Shown: positions 43,404 through 52,300 of the stretch, piece after piece
Numbering within the stretch: the first letter of the stretch is position 1
Layout of the letters: the number at the start of each line of letters is the position of its first letter
Assembly: GCA_009838915.1 (NCBI GenBank)
Contig: VXQT01000013.1
Coordinates: 199,746 to 263,745 of the forward strand
Reading direction: 5' to 3'
Length of the DNA: 64,000 nucleotides
DNA from: Chloroflexota bacterium
GTDB taxonomy: Bacteria; Chloroflexota; Dehalococcoidia; Bin125
Position numbers and translations under genes: made by a program
Notes under the pieces: model-generated
Database searches by the model: none
Told to the model about the DNA's origin: nothing
What the model saw: the letters and a program-made list of their open reading frames with translations, nothing else

Positions 43404-44762
43404 ATGTCACTACGAACCACGATCCGCTCAGCCGTGGCGCCCGTGTACATCAAGGCGCGGCTCATGCAGGAGCGGCTGCAGTCTGGCGTGGTCTGGTATC
43501 CACTGGATCCCGACTTCATCGCCAACCCTTATCCGACCTACAGGGAGTTGCGCGAGCGCGACCCATTCCACCCAAGCCCGTTGACCGGGGCGATGGTCAT
43601 CTCCAGGTACGACGATGTCGACTCGGTACTTCGCAACTACAAGGTCTTCTCCAACGTACGCGGCCCCGTAGCCACCCGCCGACGGGCGAGCGGGCGACCT
43701 GTTCGTGAAGACATTGCCGAACAGATCGAGAATGAACTCCAACCTTCGATGCTCGGACTTGACCCACCCGACCACACGCGCCTGCGCGGACTGGTCAGCC
43801 GCGCGTTTACTCCGCGGCAGATCGCCAAGATGGAGGACCACATTCGAGCAACTGCTCACGCACTGCTCGACGAGGTCGAGGGCCAAGACGAGTTTGACCT
43901 GATGGGCAATCTCGCCGCCCTCCTGCCTACCGTGGTGATCGCGGAGATGATCGGCGTACCCACCGAGGATCGTCAGCAGTTCAAGGAATGGTCGGACAAG
44001 TTCGCTCGCGTGTTGGAGCCGAACCTGACCTCCAGCGAGCTGTCGGGCGTCTTTGAGACGGGCAGGCTGTTCGACGAGTACTTCAGAGGCATCGTCGCCG
44101 AGCGTCGTGGCAATCCTCAGGACGACCTGGTTTCGCGCCTGATCGAAGCCGAGGAGGAGGGCGACAAGCTGACCGAGTCTGAAATGCTCGTCACCTTGCG
44201 GCTGCTGCTCGTCGCCGGCAACGAGACCACGACCAACTTGATCGGCAATGGGCTCAAGTCGCTGATTGAGCATCCCGAACAGCTGGAACTGCTGCGTCAG
44301 CGACCGGAGCTGATCGACAACGCGATCGAAGAGCTGCTTCGCTATGATTCGCCGGTGCAGCTGGATGGTCGGACGACGCTGGATGAGTTCCAGATCGACC
44401 GGCACACGCTCAAGCCCGGCCGGCCCGTGTCGCTGCTGATCGGCGGGGCCAACCGCGACCCGGAGGAGTTCAGCGACCCGGAGACGCTTGACATCACTCG
44501 CGAAGACGCGGGCAACATCTCGTTCGGTCGAGGCATTCACCATTGCCTGGGCGCGCCGCTGGCGAGACTCGAAGGCAAGATCGCATTCGAGGCGTTGCTC
44601 GAGCGCTTCGACGACATTCAGTTCGGCACAAGGACGCCGGTCTACAAGCCGAACATCGTCCTGCGCGGACTGAAACACCTTGACATTCGAGTCGAACGAT
44701 CGGGCAACCGCCGCATCGGCGCAACCGAGGCCACGCCCGAGACCGTGGCCGCCGCCGACTAA
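43404..44762 (+). CDS. Cytochrome P450 (452 aa)
   Basis: A soluble bacterial P450. The I-helix oxygen-binding segment is LLLVAGNETTTNLIGNG, the K-helix ExxR is EELLRYDSPVQL, and the haem Cys381 is in FGRGIHHCLG. The start carries a ~30-residue basic extension (MSLRTTIRSAVAPVYIKAR) absent from the neighbour. It and the next gene are close paralogues, with almost the same sequence around the I-helix, PPDHTRLRGLVSRAF and the haem loop, so they stem from tandem duplication. No ferredoxin or reductase is adjacent. Substrate unknown. Confidence 0.95.
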   Translation: MSLRTTIRSAVAPVYIKARLMQERLQSGVVWYPLDPDFIANPYPTYRELRERDPFHPSPLTGAMVISRYDDVDSVLRNYKVFSNVRGPVATRRRASGRPVREDIAEQIENELQPSMLGLDPPDHTRLRGLVSRAFTPRQIAKMEDHIRATAHALLDEVEGQDEFDLMGNLAALLPTVVIAEMIGVPTEDRQQFKEWSDKFARVLEPNLTSSELSGVFETGRLFDEYFRGIVAERRGNPQDDLVSRLIEAEEEGDKLTESEMLVTLRLLLVAGNETTTNLIGNGLKSLIEHPEQLELLRQRPELIDNAIEELLRYDSPVQLDGRTTLDEFQIDRHTLKPGRPVSLLIGGANRDPEEFSDPETLDITREDAGNISFGRGIHHCLGAPLARLEGKIAFEALLERFDDIQFGTRTPVYKPNIVLRGLKHLDIRVERSGNRRIGATEATPETVAAAD

Positions 44763-44779
44763 CGAACAGGAAGCGCTGC

Positions 44780-45958
44780 GTGACCCAGGCACCGATGTCG
44801 GTCGACTTTGCGGACCCCGCGCTGATCGCCAATCCCTATCCCATCTACAAACTGCTGCGGGAGACAGACCCGTGCATGCTCGTCGGCGACGACGGACCGT
44901 TCGTGCTGACGCGATACGAGGACGTCGACGCAGTGCTGCGCGACTTTGACCGCTTCTCCAACCAGCGCGACCGGCGGCGCGAGGAAGACCTCGACACCGA
45001 CCAGTCGATGCTCAACAGCGACCCGCCCGACCACACGCGGCTGCGCGGTTTGGTCAGTCGCGCCTTCACGCCGCGCCGCATTGCGACGATGGAAGAGCAC
45101 ATCCGCGAGACGGCCCATGCCCTGCTGGACGAAGTCGCGTGCCAGAACGAGTTCGACCTGATGACGAACCTGGCGGCGTTGCTGCCGACGGTCGTGATCG
45201 CGGAGATGATCGGGGTGCCGTCGGAGGACCGCGAGCAGTTCAAGGCCTGGTCCACCGATATCATCGGCCTCGACAACCCGTCGCCCGAGCTGGCGGCTGC
45301 CGGCGAATCGGCGAGAGATGCGCTCTGGGCGTACTTCGCCGACCAGGTCGAACGCCGTCGCCACGATCCGGCGGAAGACCTGATCACTCGCCTGATCGTC
45401 GCCGAGGAGGAAGGCGATCAGTTGTCGACGAACGAGCTCATTGCCACGTTGATTCTGCTCCTGCTCGCCGGCAACGAGACCACCACGAATCTGATCGGCA
45501 ACGGACTCAAGGCGCTGCTTGAGCATCCCGATCAGCTTGAACTCTTGCGCGCGCAACCGGAGTTGCTGAACTCGGCGGTCGAGGAGTTGCTGCGCTACGA
45601 CGCGCCCGTGCAGCTCGACCCGCGCGTCGTACTACGTGAGATTGAGTACGGTGGCGAGACCATCAGCGCCGACCGCGTCGTCTTCCCATTCATCGGCGCG
45701 GCCAACCGCGATCCCGAGGAGTTCTCGGAGCCTGACAAGCTCGACATCACGCGAGAGGATGCCGGTAACATCTCGTTCGGCCGCGGAATCCACTTCTGTC
45801 TCGGCGCGCCGCTCGCTCGACTCGAAGGCCGAATCGCGTTTGAAGCGTTGATCGACCGCTTCAGCGCTATCGAGTTCGGCAGCCGGATGCCGATCTACAA
45901 GCGCAACCTGATATTCCGCGGGTTCGAGTCGTTCCCAATCGTCGCGCACCGCTCCTAA
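44780..45958 (+). CDS. Cytochrome P450 (392 aa), tandem paralogue
   Basis: A soluble P450 of usual length. I-helix LLLLAGNETTTNLIGNG, ExxR in EELLRYDAPVQL and haem Cys340 in FGRGIHFCLG. It starts at GTG, with AGGAAG about ten bases before. It lies 17 bases after the first P450 and must share its transcript. Differences lie mainly in the N-terminal part and in the 150-200 loop that lines the substrate pocket, so the two may act on related but different compounds. Confidence 0.95.
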   Translation: MTQAPMSVDFADPALIANPYPIYKLLRETDPCMLVGDDGPFVLTRYEDVDAVLRDFDRFSNQRDRRREEDLDTDQSMLNSDPPDHTRLRGLVSRAFTPRRIATMEEHIRETAHALLDEVACQNEFDLMTNLAALLPTVVIAEMIGVPSEDREQFKAWSTDIIGLDNPSPELAAAGESARDALWAYFADQVERRRHDPAEDLITRLIVAEEEGDQLSTNELIATLILLLLAGNETTTNLIGNGLKALLEHPDQLELLRAQPELLNSAVEELLRYDAPVQLDPRVVLREIEYGGETISADRVVFPFIGAANRDPEEFSEPDKLDITREDAGNISFGRGIHFCLGAPLARLEGRIAFEALIDRFSAIEFGSRMPIYKRNLIFRGFESFPIVAHRS

Positions 45959-45961
45959 GAG

Positions 45962-46240
45962 CTAGTAGATCGTCCTAAAGCGGTCGAAGCCGCCCTCGGC
46001 GACGTTCCACTCGACATCCACGCCGCGAACCAGGGCGTGCGCCGGACCGACGCGCAGTTCTTCAAGGAGCTCATCCAGCGCGGGCCGCTGGCCCTCCGCG
46101 ACGACTTCCACAGTCGAGCCGTCGGGCAGGTTCCGCACCATTCCGACGATGCCGCCGATGCGCTCGGCAGCCATCTCCGCGAATACTCGATAACCCACCA
46201 TCTGCACCCGGCCTCGAACGCGCACCGTCACTCGCTCCAT
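45962..46240 (-). CDS. acyP: Acylphosphatase
   Basis: A 92-residue enzyme that hydrolyses acyl phosphates. The phosphate loop is RVRGRVQMVGYRVF, with the catalytic Arg, and the Asn of VRNLPDGSTVEV completes the site. The usual VQGVG is VQMVG here. Convergent with the second P450 gene (3 bases apart); 16 bases after aroKB in the long leftward run. Confidence 0.93.
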   Translation of the reverse strand: MERVTVRVRGRVQMVGYRVFAEMAAERIGGIVGMVRNLPDGSTVEVVAEGQRPALDELLEELRVGPAHALVRGVDVEWNVAEGGFDRFRTIY

Positions 46241-46256
46241 CAGACACTCTCAGACA

Positions 46257-48005
46257 CTATTGGGAGAGGCCGACAACCGCGTCAATGGCGTCGGACACTA
46301 CCTCTGAGGGCACATCGTCGCGGATGATGGGGTTGCCGATGCTCTCAAGCAGTACCCAGTGCTGTTTGCCCCCGACGACCTTCTTGTCGCGGGACATCGC
46401 CTCGACGATCTCCGCCCGTCCAATGCCTGATGGACTCGTGGTAGGGAGACCGAAGCGATCGATCAGACGGCGATGTCTGGCGACCAGGGACTCGTCAATC
46501 AGTCCCAAGGCGCAGCCCATCTCCGCCACGGCGACCATGCCCATCGCCACGGCCTCTCCGTGCAGTACGGCGCTGTATCCGGTGACGGCCTCAATGGCAT
46601 GTCCCAGTGTGTGCCCGTAGTTGAGGATCGCGCGGATGTCCGACTCGCGCTCGTCGGCCGAGACCACCGCGGCCTTGATCGCCTGATTGCGCGTGATGAC
46701 GTCGACCAATAGCTGCCTGCTGGACATGTCCTTCGTCGCCGACGCCGGATCAAGCAACAGGTCCGCCGTCTCTTCCAACAGATCGAGCATTGGTTCGTCG
46801 CGGATAAATCCGTGCTTGATCACCTCTGCGAAGCCGGACCGAAGTTCGCGTGACGGTAACGTCGCCAGCGTTGCCGCGTCGGCCAGCACCGCCCGCGGCT
46901 GATAGAACGCGCCGACCAGGTTCTTCCCCGAGGGCAAGTCAACTGCGACCTTGCCGCCAATCGCCGCGTCCACCATGCCCAGCACGGTGGTCGGCGCGTG
47001 AATCAGCGGCATCCCCCGCAGGTAGGTCGCGGCGACTGTGCCGGCGAGATCCGTTGTCACGCCGCCGCCGAGCGCCAGAATGACGTCCCGTCGTTCGGCC
47101 CGATGTGATGACAACCAGGCGTAGAGCGTCTCCAGCGAGGCCAGCGACTTGCTCACCTCCCCGGAGGGCACCGCGTACGACTCGATGACTCGACCAGTCT
47201 TCGCCAGCGATTGAAGCACGGTGGCGCCGTGAGAGTCGATTACGGCCTGGTCCGCGATCAGAAACACCCGGCCGGGCAGTCCCAGCCGATCCAGGATGTC
47301 GCCGCTTCGTTCGAGCAGCCCCCAGGCGCAGTAGACCGGGTACCGGGCCGAGCCCGCGTCCACGATGCAGGCCACGTCCCTTCCGAAGTCCACCAGTGGC
47401 GGCGGATCGACGCCGGGGCCGTTTCGCATCTCTCGCAGTCGCGCGTCGGATGCCAGCGCAGCAGCGGCGCGGCGATGCACTGCCTCGACGATCTCATTAA
47501 CCGCCTCGCCGATTTCAATCTCATCGGAGTGGACCGTCAGGTCGGACAGCGCGTAGAAGGGCTGGCGGGCAGCCTTGAGAGTCTCGACCCGGCGGCGCGG
47601 GTCAGCGCCGGCCAGCATCGGACGCACTTCGGTCGTGCCCTGCTCTGTTTCCGCGTAGCGGGCCAGGATGGTGGCCGCCCGCGCCTCAAGCGTGACCACA
47701 AATCCGCCGTCGGCGAGCAGCGAACGATTCTCCGCGTTCAGCCAGACACCCCCGCCAGTCGCGATCACCACGCCGTCACGTTCGGCCGCATCGCGCACGG
47801 CTTGCTGTTCCCGGCTTCGAAAGCCGGTCTCGCCCTCGTCGGCAAACACCTGCGCAATCGTCCGTCCCGCGACTCGTTCGATCTCGACATCGAGATCGGC
47901 TACAGCCCAACCCAGCCGATGGGCGATGTACGGGGCGAGCACGGACTTGCCGGTCGCGCTGAAGCCAATCAGCACCACGCGTTTCAGCCCCGGGGGGAGG
48001 CTCAT
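46257..48005 (-). CDS. aroKB: Fused shikimate kinase and 3-dehydroquinate synthase
   Basis: A 582-residue fusion. Residues 1-~180 are shikimate kinase: P-loop GFSATGKS (14-21), DLDVEIE, and the GGGVWL segment. Residues ~200-582 are dehydroquinate synthase: ALGGGVTTDLAG, GGKVAVDLPSGKNLVGAFYQP, NYGHTLGHAIE and HGEAVAMGM, with the metal His residues. It carries steps 2 and 5 of the shikimate pathway. Start ATG 48005 (GGGGAG seven bases before) overlaps the aroC stop by four bases; a GTG two codons upstream is possible. Adjacent aroC and aroE complete most of the pathway. Confidence 0.95.
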   Translation of the reverse strand: MSLPPGLKRVVLIGFSATGKSVLAPYIAHRLGWAVADLDVEIERVAGRTIAQVFADEGETGFRSREQQAVRDAAERDGVVIATGGGVWLNAENRSLLADGGFVVTLEARAATILARYAETEQGTTEVRPMLAGADPRRRVETLKAARQPFYALSDLTVHSDEIEIGEAVNEIVEAVHRRAAAALASDARLREMRNGPGVDPPPLVDFGRDVACIVDAGSARYPVYCAWGLLERSGDILDRLGLPGRVFLIADQAVIDSHGATVLQSLAKTGRVIESYAVPSGEVSKSLASLETLYAWLSSHRAERRDVILALGGGVTTDLAGTVAATYLRGMPLIHAPTTVLGMVDAAIGGKVAVDLPSGKNLVGAFYQPRAVLADAATLATLPSRELRSGFAEVIKHGFIRDEPMLDLLEETADLLLDPASATKDMSSRQLLVDVITRNQAIKAAVVSADERESDIRAILNYGHTLGHAIEAVTGYSAVLHGEAVAMGMVAVAEMGCALGLIDESLVARHRRLIDRFGLPTTSPSGIGRAEIVEAMSRDKKVVGGKQHWVLLESIGNPIIRDDVPSEVVSDAIDAVVGLSQ

Positions 48006-49201
48006 GTCCACTCTCCCCGCGGCACCGCCGTAGCGAGAAACGCCTCCATGTTGCGCCTTGTCTCCGACAGCGAATCGCCCCCGAACTTCTCCAGCATGGC
48101 GTCGGCCAGTACCAGCGCCAACATCGCCTCGACGATGACGCCGGCCGCCGGGACGACGCAGACATCGGAGCGCTCGTAGTGCGCTTCGACGCGCTCACCG
48201 GTCGTCAGATCGGCGGACGGTAGCGGATGCGCCAACGTCGCAATCGGCTTGACCGCCACGCGAACGATCAGGTCCTCGCCGTTGGAGATCCCGCCTTCGA
48301 TCCCACCCGCATGGTTCGTTTGCCGTCGCCAGGGATGACCATCCCAGGCATCCTGCGGCAGGACGACATCGTGGTACCCCCGTCCGCTAAGAGCGGCGCC
48401 GCTGAATCCGTCACCGATCTCCACGCCCTTGAAGGCGTTCATTGAGAGGATTGCCTGTCCGATGCGTCCGCTGAGCTTGCGATCCCACTGCACGTGCGAT
48501 CCCAGGCCAAACGGCATCCCGCTCACCCGCGCTTCGAGCGTGCCGCCCAGGGTGTCGCCATCCTGCTTGGCCGCGTTGATCGCGTCGATCATCGCCTCGG
48601 CGACACTTGGGTTGGTGCAGCGGACCGGAGACGCCTCCACGGCATCCCAGTCGGCTTCAACTGAAGGATCGAGCGCCACCGAGCCAATCTGCACCACGTG
48701 GCTGTTGAACTCGCAACCCAGTTCTTCGCACAGACGTCGCGCAACGGCGCCCGCGCCGACTCGGGCAGCGCTCTCGCGGGCCGAGGCGCGCTCCAGCGAG
48801 TCGCGAACGTCGTCGTAGCCGTACTTGAGCGAGGCAGATAGGTCGGCGTGACCCGGCCGCACGCGGGTCACCTGCGTCGGTGTCGGTTCGACCGACTCGA
48901 GCGACATCGTCTCGCGCCAGGGCCGCTTGTCCGGTCCCAAGCCTTTGTCGAAGTCCCGATTTTCGATCCACAGTGCGATCGGACTACCCATTGTTCGGCC
49001 CTGCCGCACTCCCCCGCGAATGTGGGCATAGTCGGTTTCGATCTTCATCCGGCCGCCGCGACCATAGCCCTTCTGGCGACGGGCCAGCTGCTGGCGAATC
49101 TGCTTCTCCGACAACGGCAAGCCAGCGGGCACGCCGTCGACAATCACGGTCAGGCCGGGACCATGCGACTCACCCGCCGTGAACCAGCGCAGACTGCCCA
49201 T
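48002..49201 (-). CDS. aroC: Chorismate synthase
   Basis: A 399-residue flavoenzyme that makes chorismate, the last step of the shikimate pathway. The signature GESHGPGLTVIVDGVPAG opens the protein, RQGRTMGSPIAL and RPGHADLSASLKYG follow, and HAGGIEGGISNGED lies near the end. Length is normal. It lies 23 bases after the preceding gene in the operon. Confidence 0.96.
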   Translation of the reverse strand: MGSLRWFTAGESHGPGLTVIVDGVPAGLPLSEKQIRQQLARRQKGYGRGGRMKIETDYAHIRGGVRQGRTMGSPIALWIENRDFDKGLGPDKRPWRETMSLESVEPTPTQVTRVRPGHADLSASLKYGYDDVRDSLERASARESAARVGAGAVARRLCEELGCEFNSHVVQIGSVALDPSVEADWDAVEASPVRCTNPSVAEAMIDAINAAKQDGDTLGGTLEARVSGMPFGLGSHVQWDRKLSGRIGQAILSMNAFKGVEIGDGFSGAALSGRGYHDVVLPQDAWDGHPWRRQTNHAGGIEGGISNGEDLIVRVAVKPIATLAHPLPSADLTTGERVEAHYERSDVCVVPAAGVIVEAMLALVLADAMLEKFGGDSLSETRRNMEAFLATAVPRGEWT

Positions 49202-49224
49202 CGGTGGATTCCCAGCTCTTTGGC

Positions 49225-49878
49225 TCAGTTGGCAGCGTTTGCCGCTGTGTCGTCCACCATATCGGCGAACGGATCGTCAGGCAGTTCAATTGGCCGAGGT
49301 TCGCCATTGGGCGCCCGGTCAGCGGTTGTTTCAAACTCGCGGGCGAGCACGGCGGGCGGTTGATTCCAGTCCAGACTCATGGCCGATGCGCGATCAGCCT
49401 GGACTGAGAGAATCGGCAACGCCTCCGCCTTCCCGTCCGGGTCGCGGAATGTGGTGTACACGTCGACGCGGACGTGACTGGGGCGATAGTTCGGCAGGTC
49501 GTAGAAGATCATTTCGACCAGGCGCATGGCAGTTGCGTAGGCGGTGTCGAGTGAGGACGCGATCTGTTGTCGAGAGCCGTCGACCACACCAAACTCCGGA
49601 TCCGCCGAGGTACTGACGCGCACGTGTTCTGCCGATGCGCCTACCAGGTCCAACCCCTGCACTCCCGCCCAGACCATCGCGCTGACGTCCTTGGGCGGCC
49701 GTTGTGTGCGCCAGTGCTCGATCTCCTGGTCGAGAATGCCGCGAATCGCCTTCATGTCGTTGTCGGCGACGAGTTGACGCCAGAATCGATGCGTCCGCGC
49801 CTCCTTGAACAGCAGCAGACCGATGCCGCCAAAGACAGCGGCGATGACTGCGAAGCCGATAGTGACTCCCTCGTTCAC
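49225..49878 (-). CDS. Membrane-anchored protein of unknown function (217 aa)
   Basis: Residues 6-26 (IGFAVIAAVFGGIGLLLFK) form one membrane helix. The rest is a soluble domain: HRFWRQLVADNDMKAIRGILDQEIEHWR, then a middle DVSAMVWAGVQGLDLVG, ADPEFGVVDGSRQQIASSLDTAYATAM, NYRPSHVRVDVYTTFRDPDG and an acidic tail. I recognise no family. The start GTG 49878 overlaps aroE (GTGA, four bases). Placed inside the shikimate run, it is likely co-expressed but need not be an enzyme. Confidence 0.68.
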   Translation of the reverse strand: MNEGVTIGFAVIAAVFGGIGLLLFKEARTHRFWRQLVADNDMKAIRGILDQEIEHWRTQRPPKDVSAMVWAGVQGLDLVGASAEHVRVSTSADPEFGVVDGSRQQIASSLDTAYATAMRLVEMIFYDLPNYRPSHVRVDVYTTFRDPDGKAEALPILSVQADRASAMSLDWNQPPAVLAREFETTADRAPNGEPRPIELPDDPFADMVDDTAANAAN

Positions 49879-50735
49879 AGTGCCGCCTCCGACATTGCCT
49901 CTGCGGCTGCGTTCAGCATGATCTCGACCGGCGCCTCCCGCTCGGTCCACAGCTCAAACGACGCCGCGCCTTGGTAAACCAGCATCGGTAGACCGCCGAT
50001 CGCGCGACGACCGGACTCTCGCACCGCTCGAACCAGCCGGGTCTCAACCGGGTTGGCGATCAGATCAACGACAAACGCATCCGCTGCGAGATGGTCGACG
50101 GCGAAGGGAGACTGGCCTTCGCTCTCGCCACCCCTGAGGCCGACTGACGTGCATTGCACGACCAGATCCGCGTTCGCCAGGGCGCCGACCGCGTCCTCTT
50201 CGTCGGCGCCCATCGATCTCAGCGAGACGTCGGCCGACGCCGCCGCGAGGTCGTGACGCAGCCGTCCGGCGCGGACGGTCGTGCGGTTGACGATGGTGAG
50301 CGACTCGACTCCGCGCCAGATCAATCCCCAGGCGACGGCCCGCGCCGCGCCGCCAGCCCCCCAGAGTGTGGCGCGTGCGCCTCGGGGATCGAATCCGGCC
50401 TCCGACAGGGAGCGCTGGAAGCCGGTGACGTCGGTGTTGTAGCCCTGCAAGTGACCATCGTTGTTGACAATGGTGTTGATCGCGCCGACGAATCGCGCCG
50501 TCTGGTGCAGGCCGTCCATGTGCCGAAGCGCCGCCTCCTTGTATGGAATCGTCACGTTGGCGCCCAGTGAGTCATCACTTCGCAGTTCGTTGATGAACGG
50601 TTCCAGCGCGGACGGCTGAAGATCCCAGGCCTGATAGCAGGCATCGATTCCGGCAGCGTTGAGTCCCGCCTGTTGAAAGCGCGGCGAGATACTGTGCGCC
50701 ACCGGATGGCCGATCACCCCAACTCGAAACGTCAT
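49875..50735 (-). CDS. aroE: Shikimate dehydrogenase
   Basis: A 286-residue NADPH enzyme that reduces dehydroshikimate. GHPVAHSISPRFQQ binds the substrate, NVTIPYKEAA contains the catalytic Lys, YNTDVTGF the catalytic Asp, and GAGGAARAVAW the NADP loop. The ATG at 50735 overlaps the mltG stop by one base; the frame stays open to 50978 but this would lie inside mltG. Confidence 0.94.
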   Translation of the reverse strand: MTFRVGVIGHPVAHSISPRFQQAGLNAAGIDACYQAWDLQPSALEPFINELRSDDSLGANVTIPYKEAALRHMDGLHQTARFVGAINTIVNNDGHLQGYNTDVTGFQRSLSEAGFDPRGARATLWGAGGAARAVAWGLIWRGVESLTIVNRTTVRAGRLRHDLAAASADVSLRSMGADEEDAVGALANADLVVQCTSVGLRGGESEGQSPFAVDHLAADAFVVDLIANPVETRLVRAVRESGRRAIGGLPMLVYQGAASFELWTEREAPVEIMLNAAAEAMSEAAL

Positions 50736-51787
50736 CAGTCGACTCCTCGATATCGCTCCACGTTGGCCTGGTGCTCTTCGAACGTCACCGCGAACGCGTG
50801 CGTGCCGTCGCCGCGGGCGAAGAAAAACAAGTACGGCACCGCTGCCGGGTTGGCGGCGGCCGCGATTGAGTCCAGGCCCGGCGAGGAGATGGGAGCGGGT
50901 GGCAAGCCCGAAGCGACGTATGTGTTGAATGGCGACTGTAGGGCCAGATCGGCGCGCGAAAGCTCGCGCTTCCACCACTCGGCAGGCTGACCGACCGCGT
51001 ACTGGACGGTGGAGTCGAACTGGAGCGGCATGCCGGCCGCTAGCCGATTCCAGATCACTGCCGAGACCAAGACTCGTTCCGCATCCTCAACTACCTCTCG
51101 CTCGATGATTGAGGCAATCGTCACGATTTCGTGCAGCGTCCGACCTGACTGACTGATCTGATTGCGGAGATCGGGAGTGAGTGCGTCATCGAAGCGCTGG
51201 AGCATCTGGCGCACCGCATCGTCTGCCGATCCACTCAACGGGAAGGTGTAGGCGCTGGGAAACAGGTACCCCTCGAGCGATGTCCCCGTTGGCCGCAACT
51301 CCGCGAGCGTGCCTGCAACCAGATCGGCGGATGGAGTGCTAACCACGGCCAGGAACGACGCGGCATCGACCACTTCTGCCTCCACGAGACGTTCCGTTAC
51401 CTGCTCAAGCCTCAACCCCTCAGGCAGCACTACCCGCCAGGGAGAAGTCTCCCCTGAGTGTATGCGCCGAAGAATCTCGTACGTCGTGAGGCCAGGTTCG
51501 AACGTGTAGGCGCCCGACTCGAGGCTCGATTCCCATCCCAACAGCAGCGCCAGCAGCTCGAAGCGGTAGTAGGAGTCAACTGCATCGTTCGCGACCAGCC
51601 GGCGCCCGATCGAACCTGCTGTGTCGCCCGCGACCACGGTGACGGAAGTGTTTGCACTTGTGGTGACCGTGCGACGCGCTTCTGCCTCTACTTCGAAGGA
51701 GCCTGGAGTGTTCGAGAGCGCAATGACTGCCGCAGCCATCGCAGCGAACAGGACGGCGCACATTACAAGAGTGACGCCGACCCTCAT
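50735..51787 (-). CDS. mltG: Endolytic murein transglycosylase MltG
   Basis: A 350-residue cell wall enzyme that cuts nascent glycan strands. One N-terminal membrane helix (VGVTLVMCAVLFAAMAAAVIAL) anchors it outside; the catalytic YceG domain has the active Glu229 in TIASIIERE, LQFDSTVQYA and SPFNTYVASGLPPAPISSPG. It shows a peptidoglycan wall. The ATG overlaps the ruvX stop by four bases (ATGA); ruvX-mltG-aroE neighbours are common in Gram-positive bacteria. Confidence 0.94.
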   Translation of the reverse strand: MRVGVTLVMCAVLFAAMAAAVIALSNTPGSFEVEAEARRTVTTSANTSVTVVAGDTAGSIGRRLVANDAVDSYYRFELLALLLGWESSLESGAYTFEPGLTTYEILRRIHSGETSPWRVVLPEGLRLEQVTERLVEAEVVDAASFLAVVSTPSADLVAGTLAELRPTGTSLEGYLFPSAYTFPLSGSADDAVRQMLQRFDDALTPDLRNQISQSGRTLHEIVTIASIIEREVVEDAERVLVSAVIWNRLAAGMPLQFDSTVQYAVGQPAEWWKRELSRADLALQSPFNTYVASGLPPAPISSPGLDSIAAAANPAAVPYLFFFARGDGTHAFAVTFEEHQANVERYRGVD

Positions 51788-52290
51788 TGGCAATCACGAT
51801 CAGCCGTCGCACGACCCTCCGCGCCCGCCCTGGAGTCCAACCAACGCTGCAAGATTCTGGCGGCCGCCTCCGCGTGCGAGCGCTGATGCTCGCGCCTCCG
51901 TCGTTGCGGGCTCCTGCGACCCGGCGCTCGCGATTTGCCGCCGCGTCCGCGCTCGGTTGACATGAACCTGACGTCCGGGCTCGCGCTTGAGTTCCGTTCG
52001 TTCTGTGCGATGCACTCGGCGCCCAGCTCCGCTGCGAGTGCTTCACCCCACTGTCGGAATCGTTGCGCCTGTTCGTCCTCGAGCCCGTCCGGACGCAGCG
52101 GCACGCCGATCACGAGCTGCGCGACCTGGTCGCCACCGACCAGCGCGCGCAACGACTCGAGCATGGCCTGTTCTCCGACATTGCGGTCGAGCGTGCCGAC
52201 AGGCAAGGCGAGAGACGAACCGTTCGCGGCCCGAGCAACGCCAATCCATCGCTCTCCGGGATCGATCGCGACGGCGCAGCCGCGTGACAT
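51784..52290 (-). CDS. ruvX: Divergent RuvX/YqgF-family Holliday junction resolvase-like protein
   Basis: A 168-residue RNase H-fold protein placed in the YqgF family by VAIDPGERWIGVA (Asp10), LVIGVPLRPDG and the spacing before a late helix. It departs from the family: the usual DER motif is NER (Glu98 kept), and the helix that normally starts with an active Asp reads SHAEAAARILQRWLDS, with His139 in place of the Asp. A ~35-residue basic stretch (GRRSPQRRRREHQR) sits between them. Activity as a nuclease is therefore doubtful; the protein may only process 16S rRNA or bind RNA. ATG 52290. Confidence 0.82.
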   Translation of the reverse strand: MSRGCAVAIDPGERWIGVARAANGSSLALPVGTLDRNVGEQAMLESLRALVGGDQVAQLVIGVPLRPDGLEDEQAQRFRQWGEALAAELGAECIAQNERNSSASPDVRFMSTERGRGGKSRAPGRRSPQRRRREHQRSHAEAAARILQRWLDSRAGAEGRATADRDCQ

Positions 52291-52300
52291 GGCCGGCGTC

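Noticed and set aside
43428-44792. Antisense open frame of ~454 codons over the first P450
   Set aside because: Same cause; a similar frame also mirrors the second P450 because the genes are paralogues.
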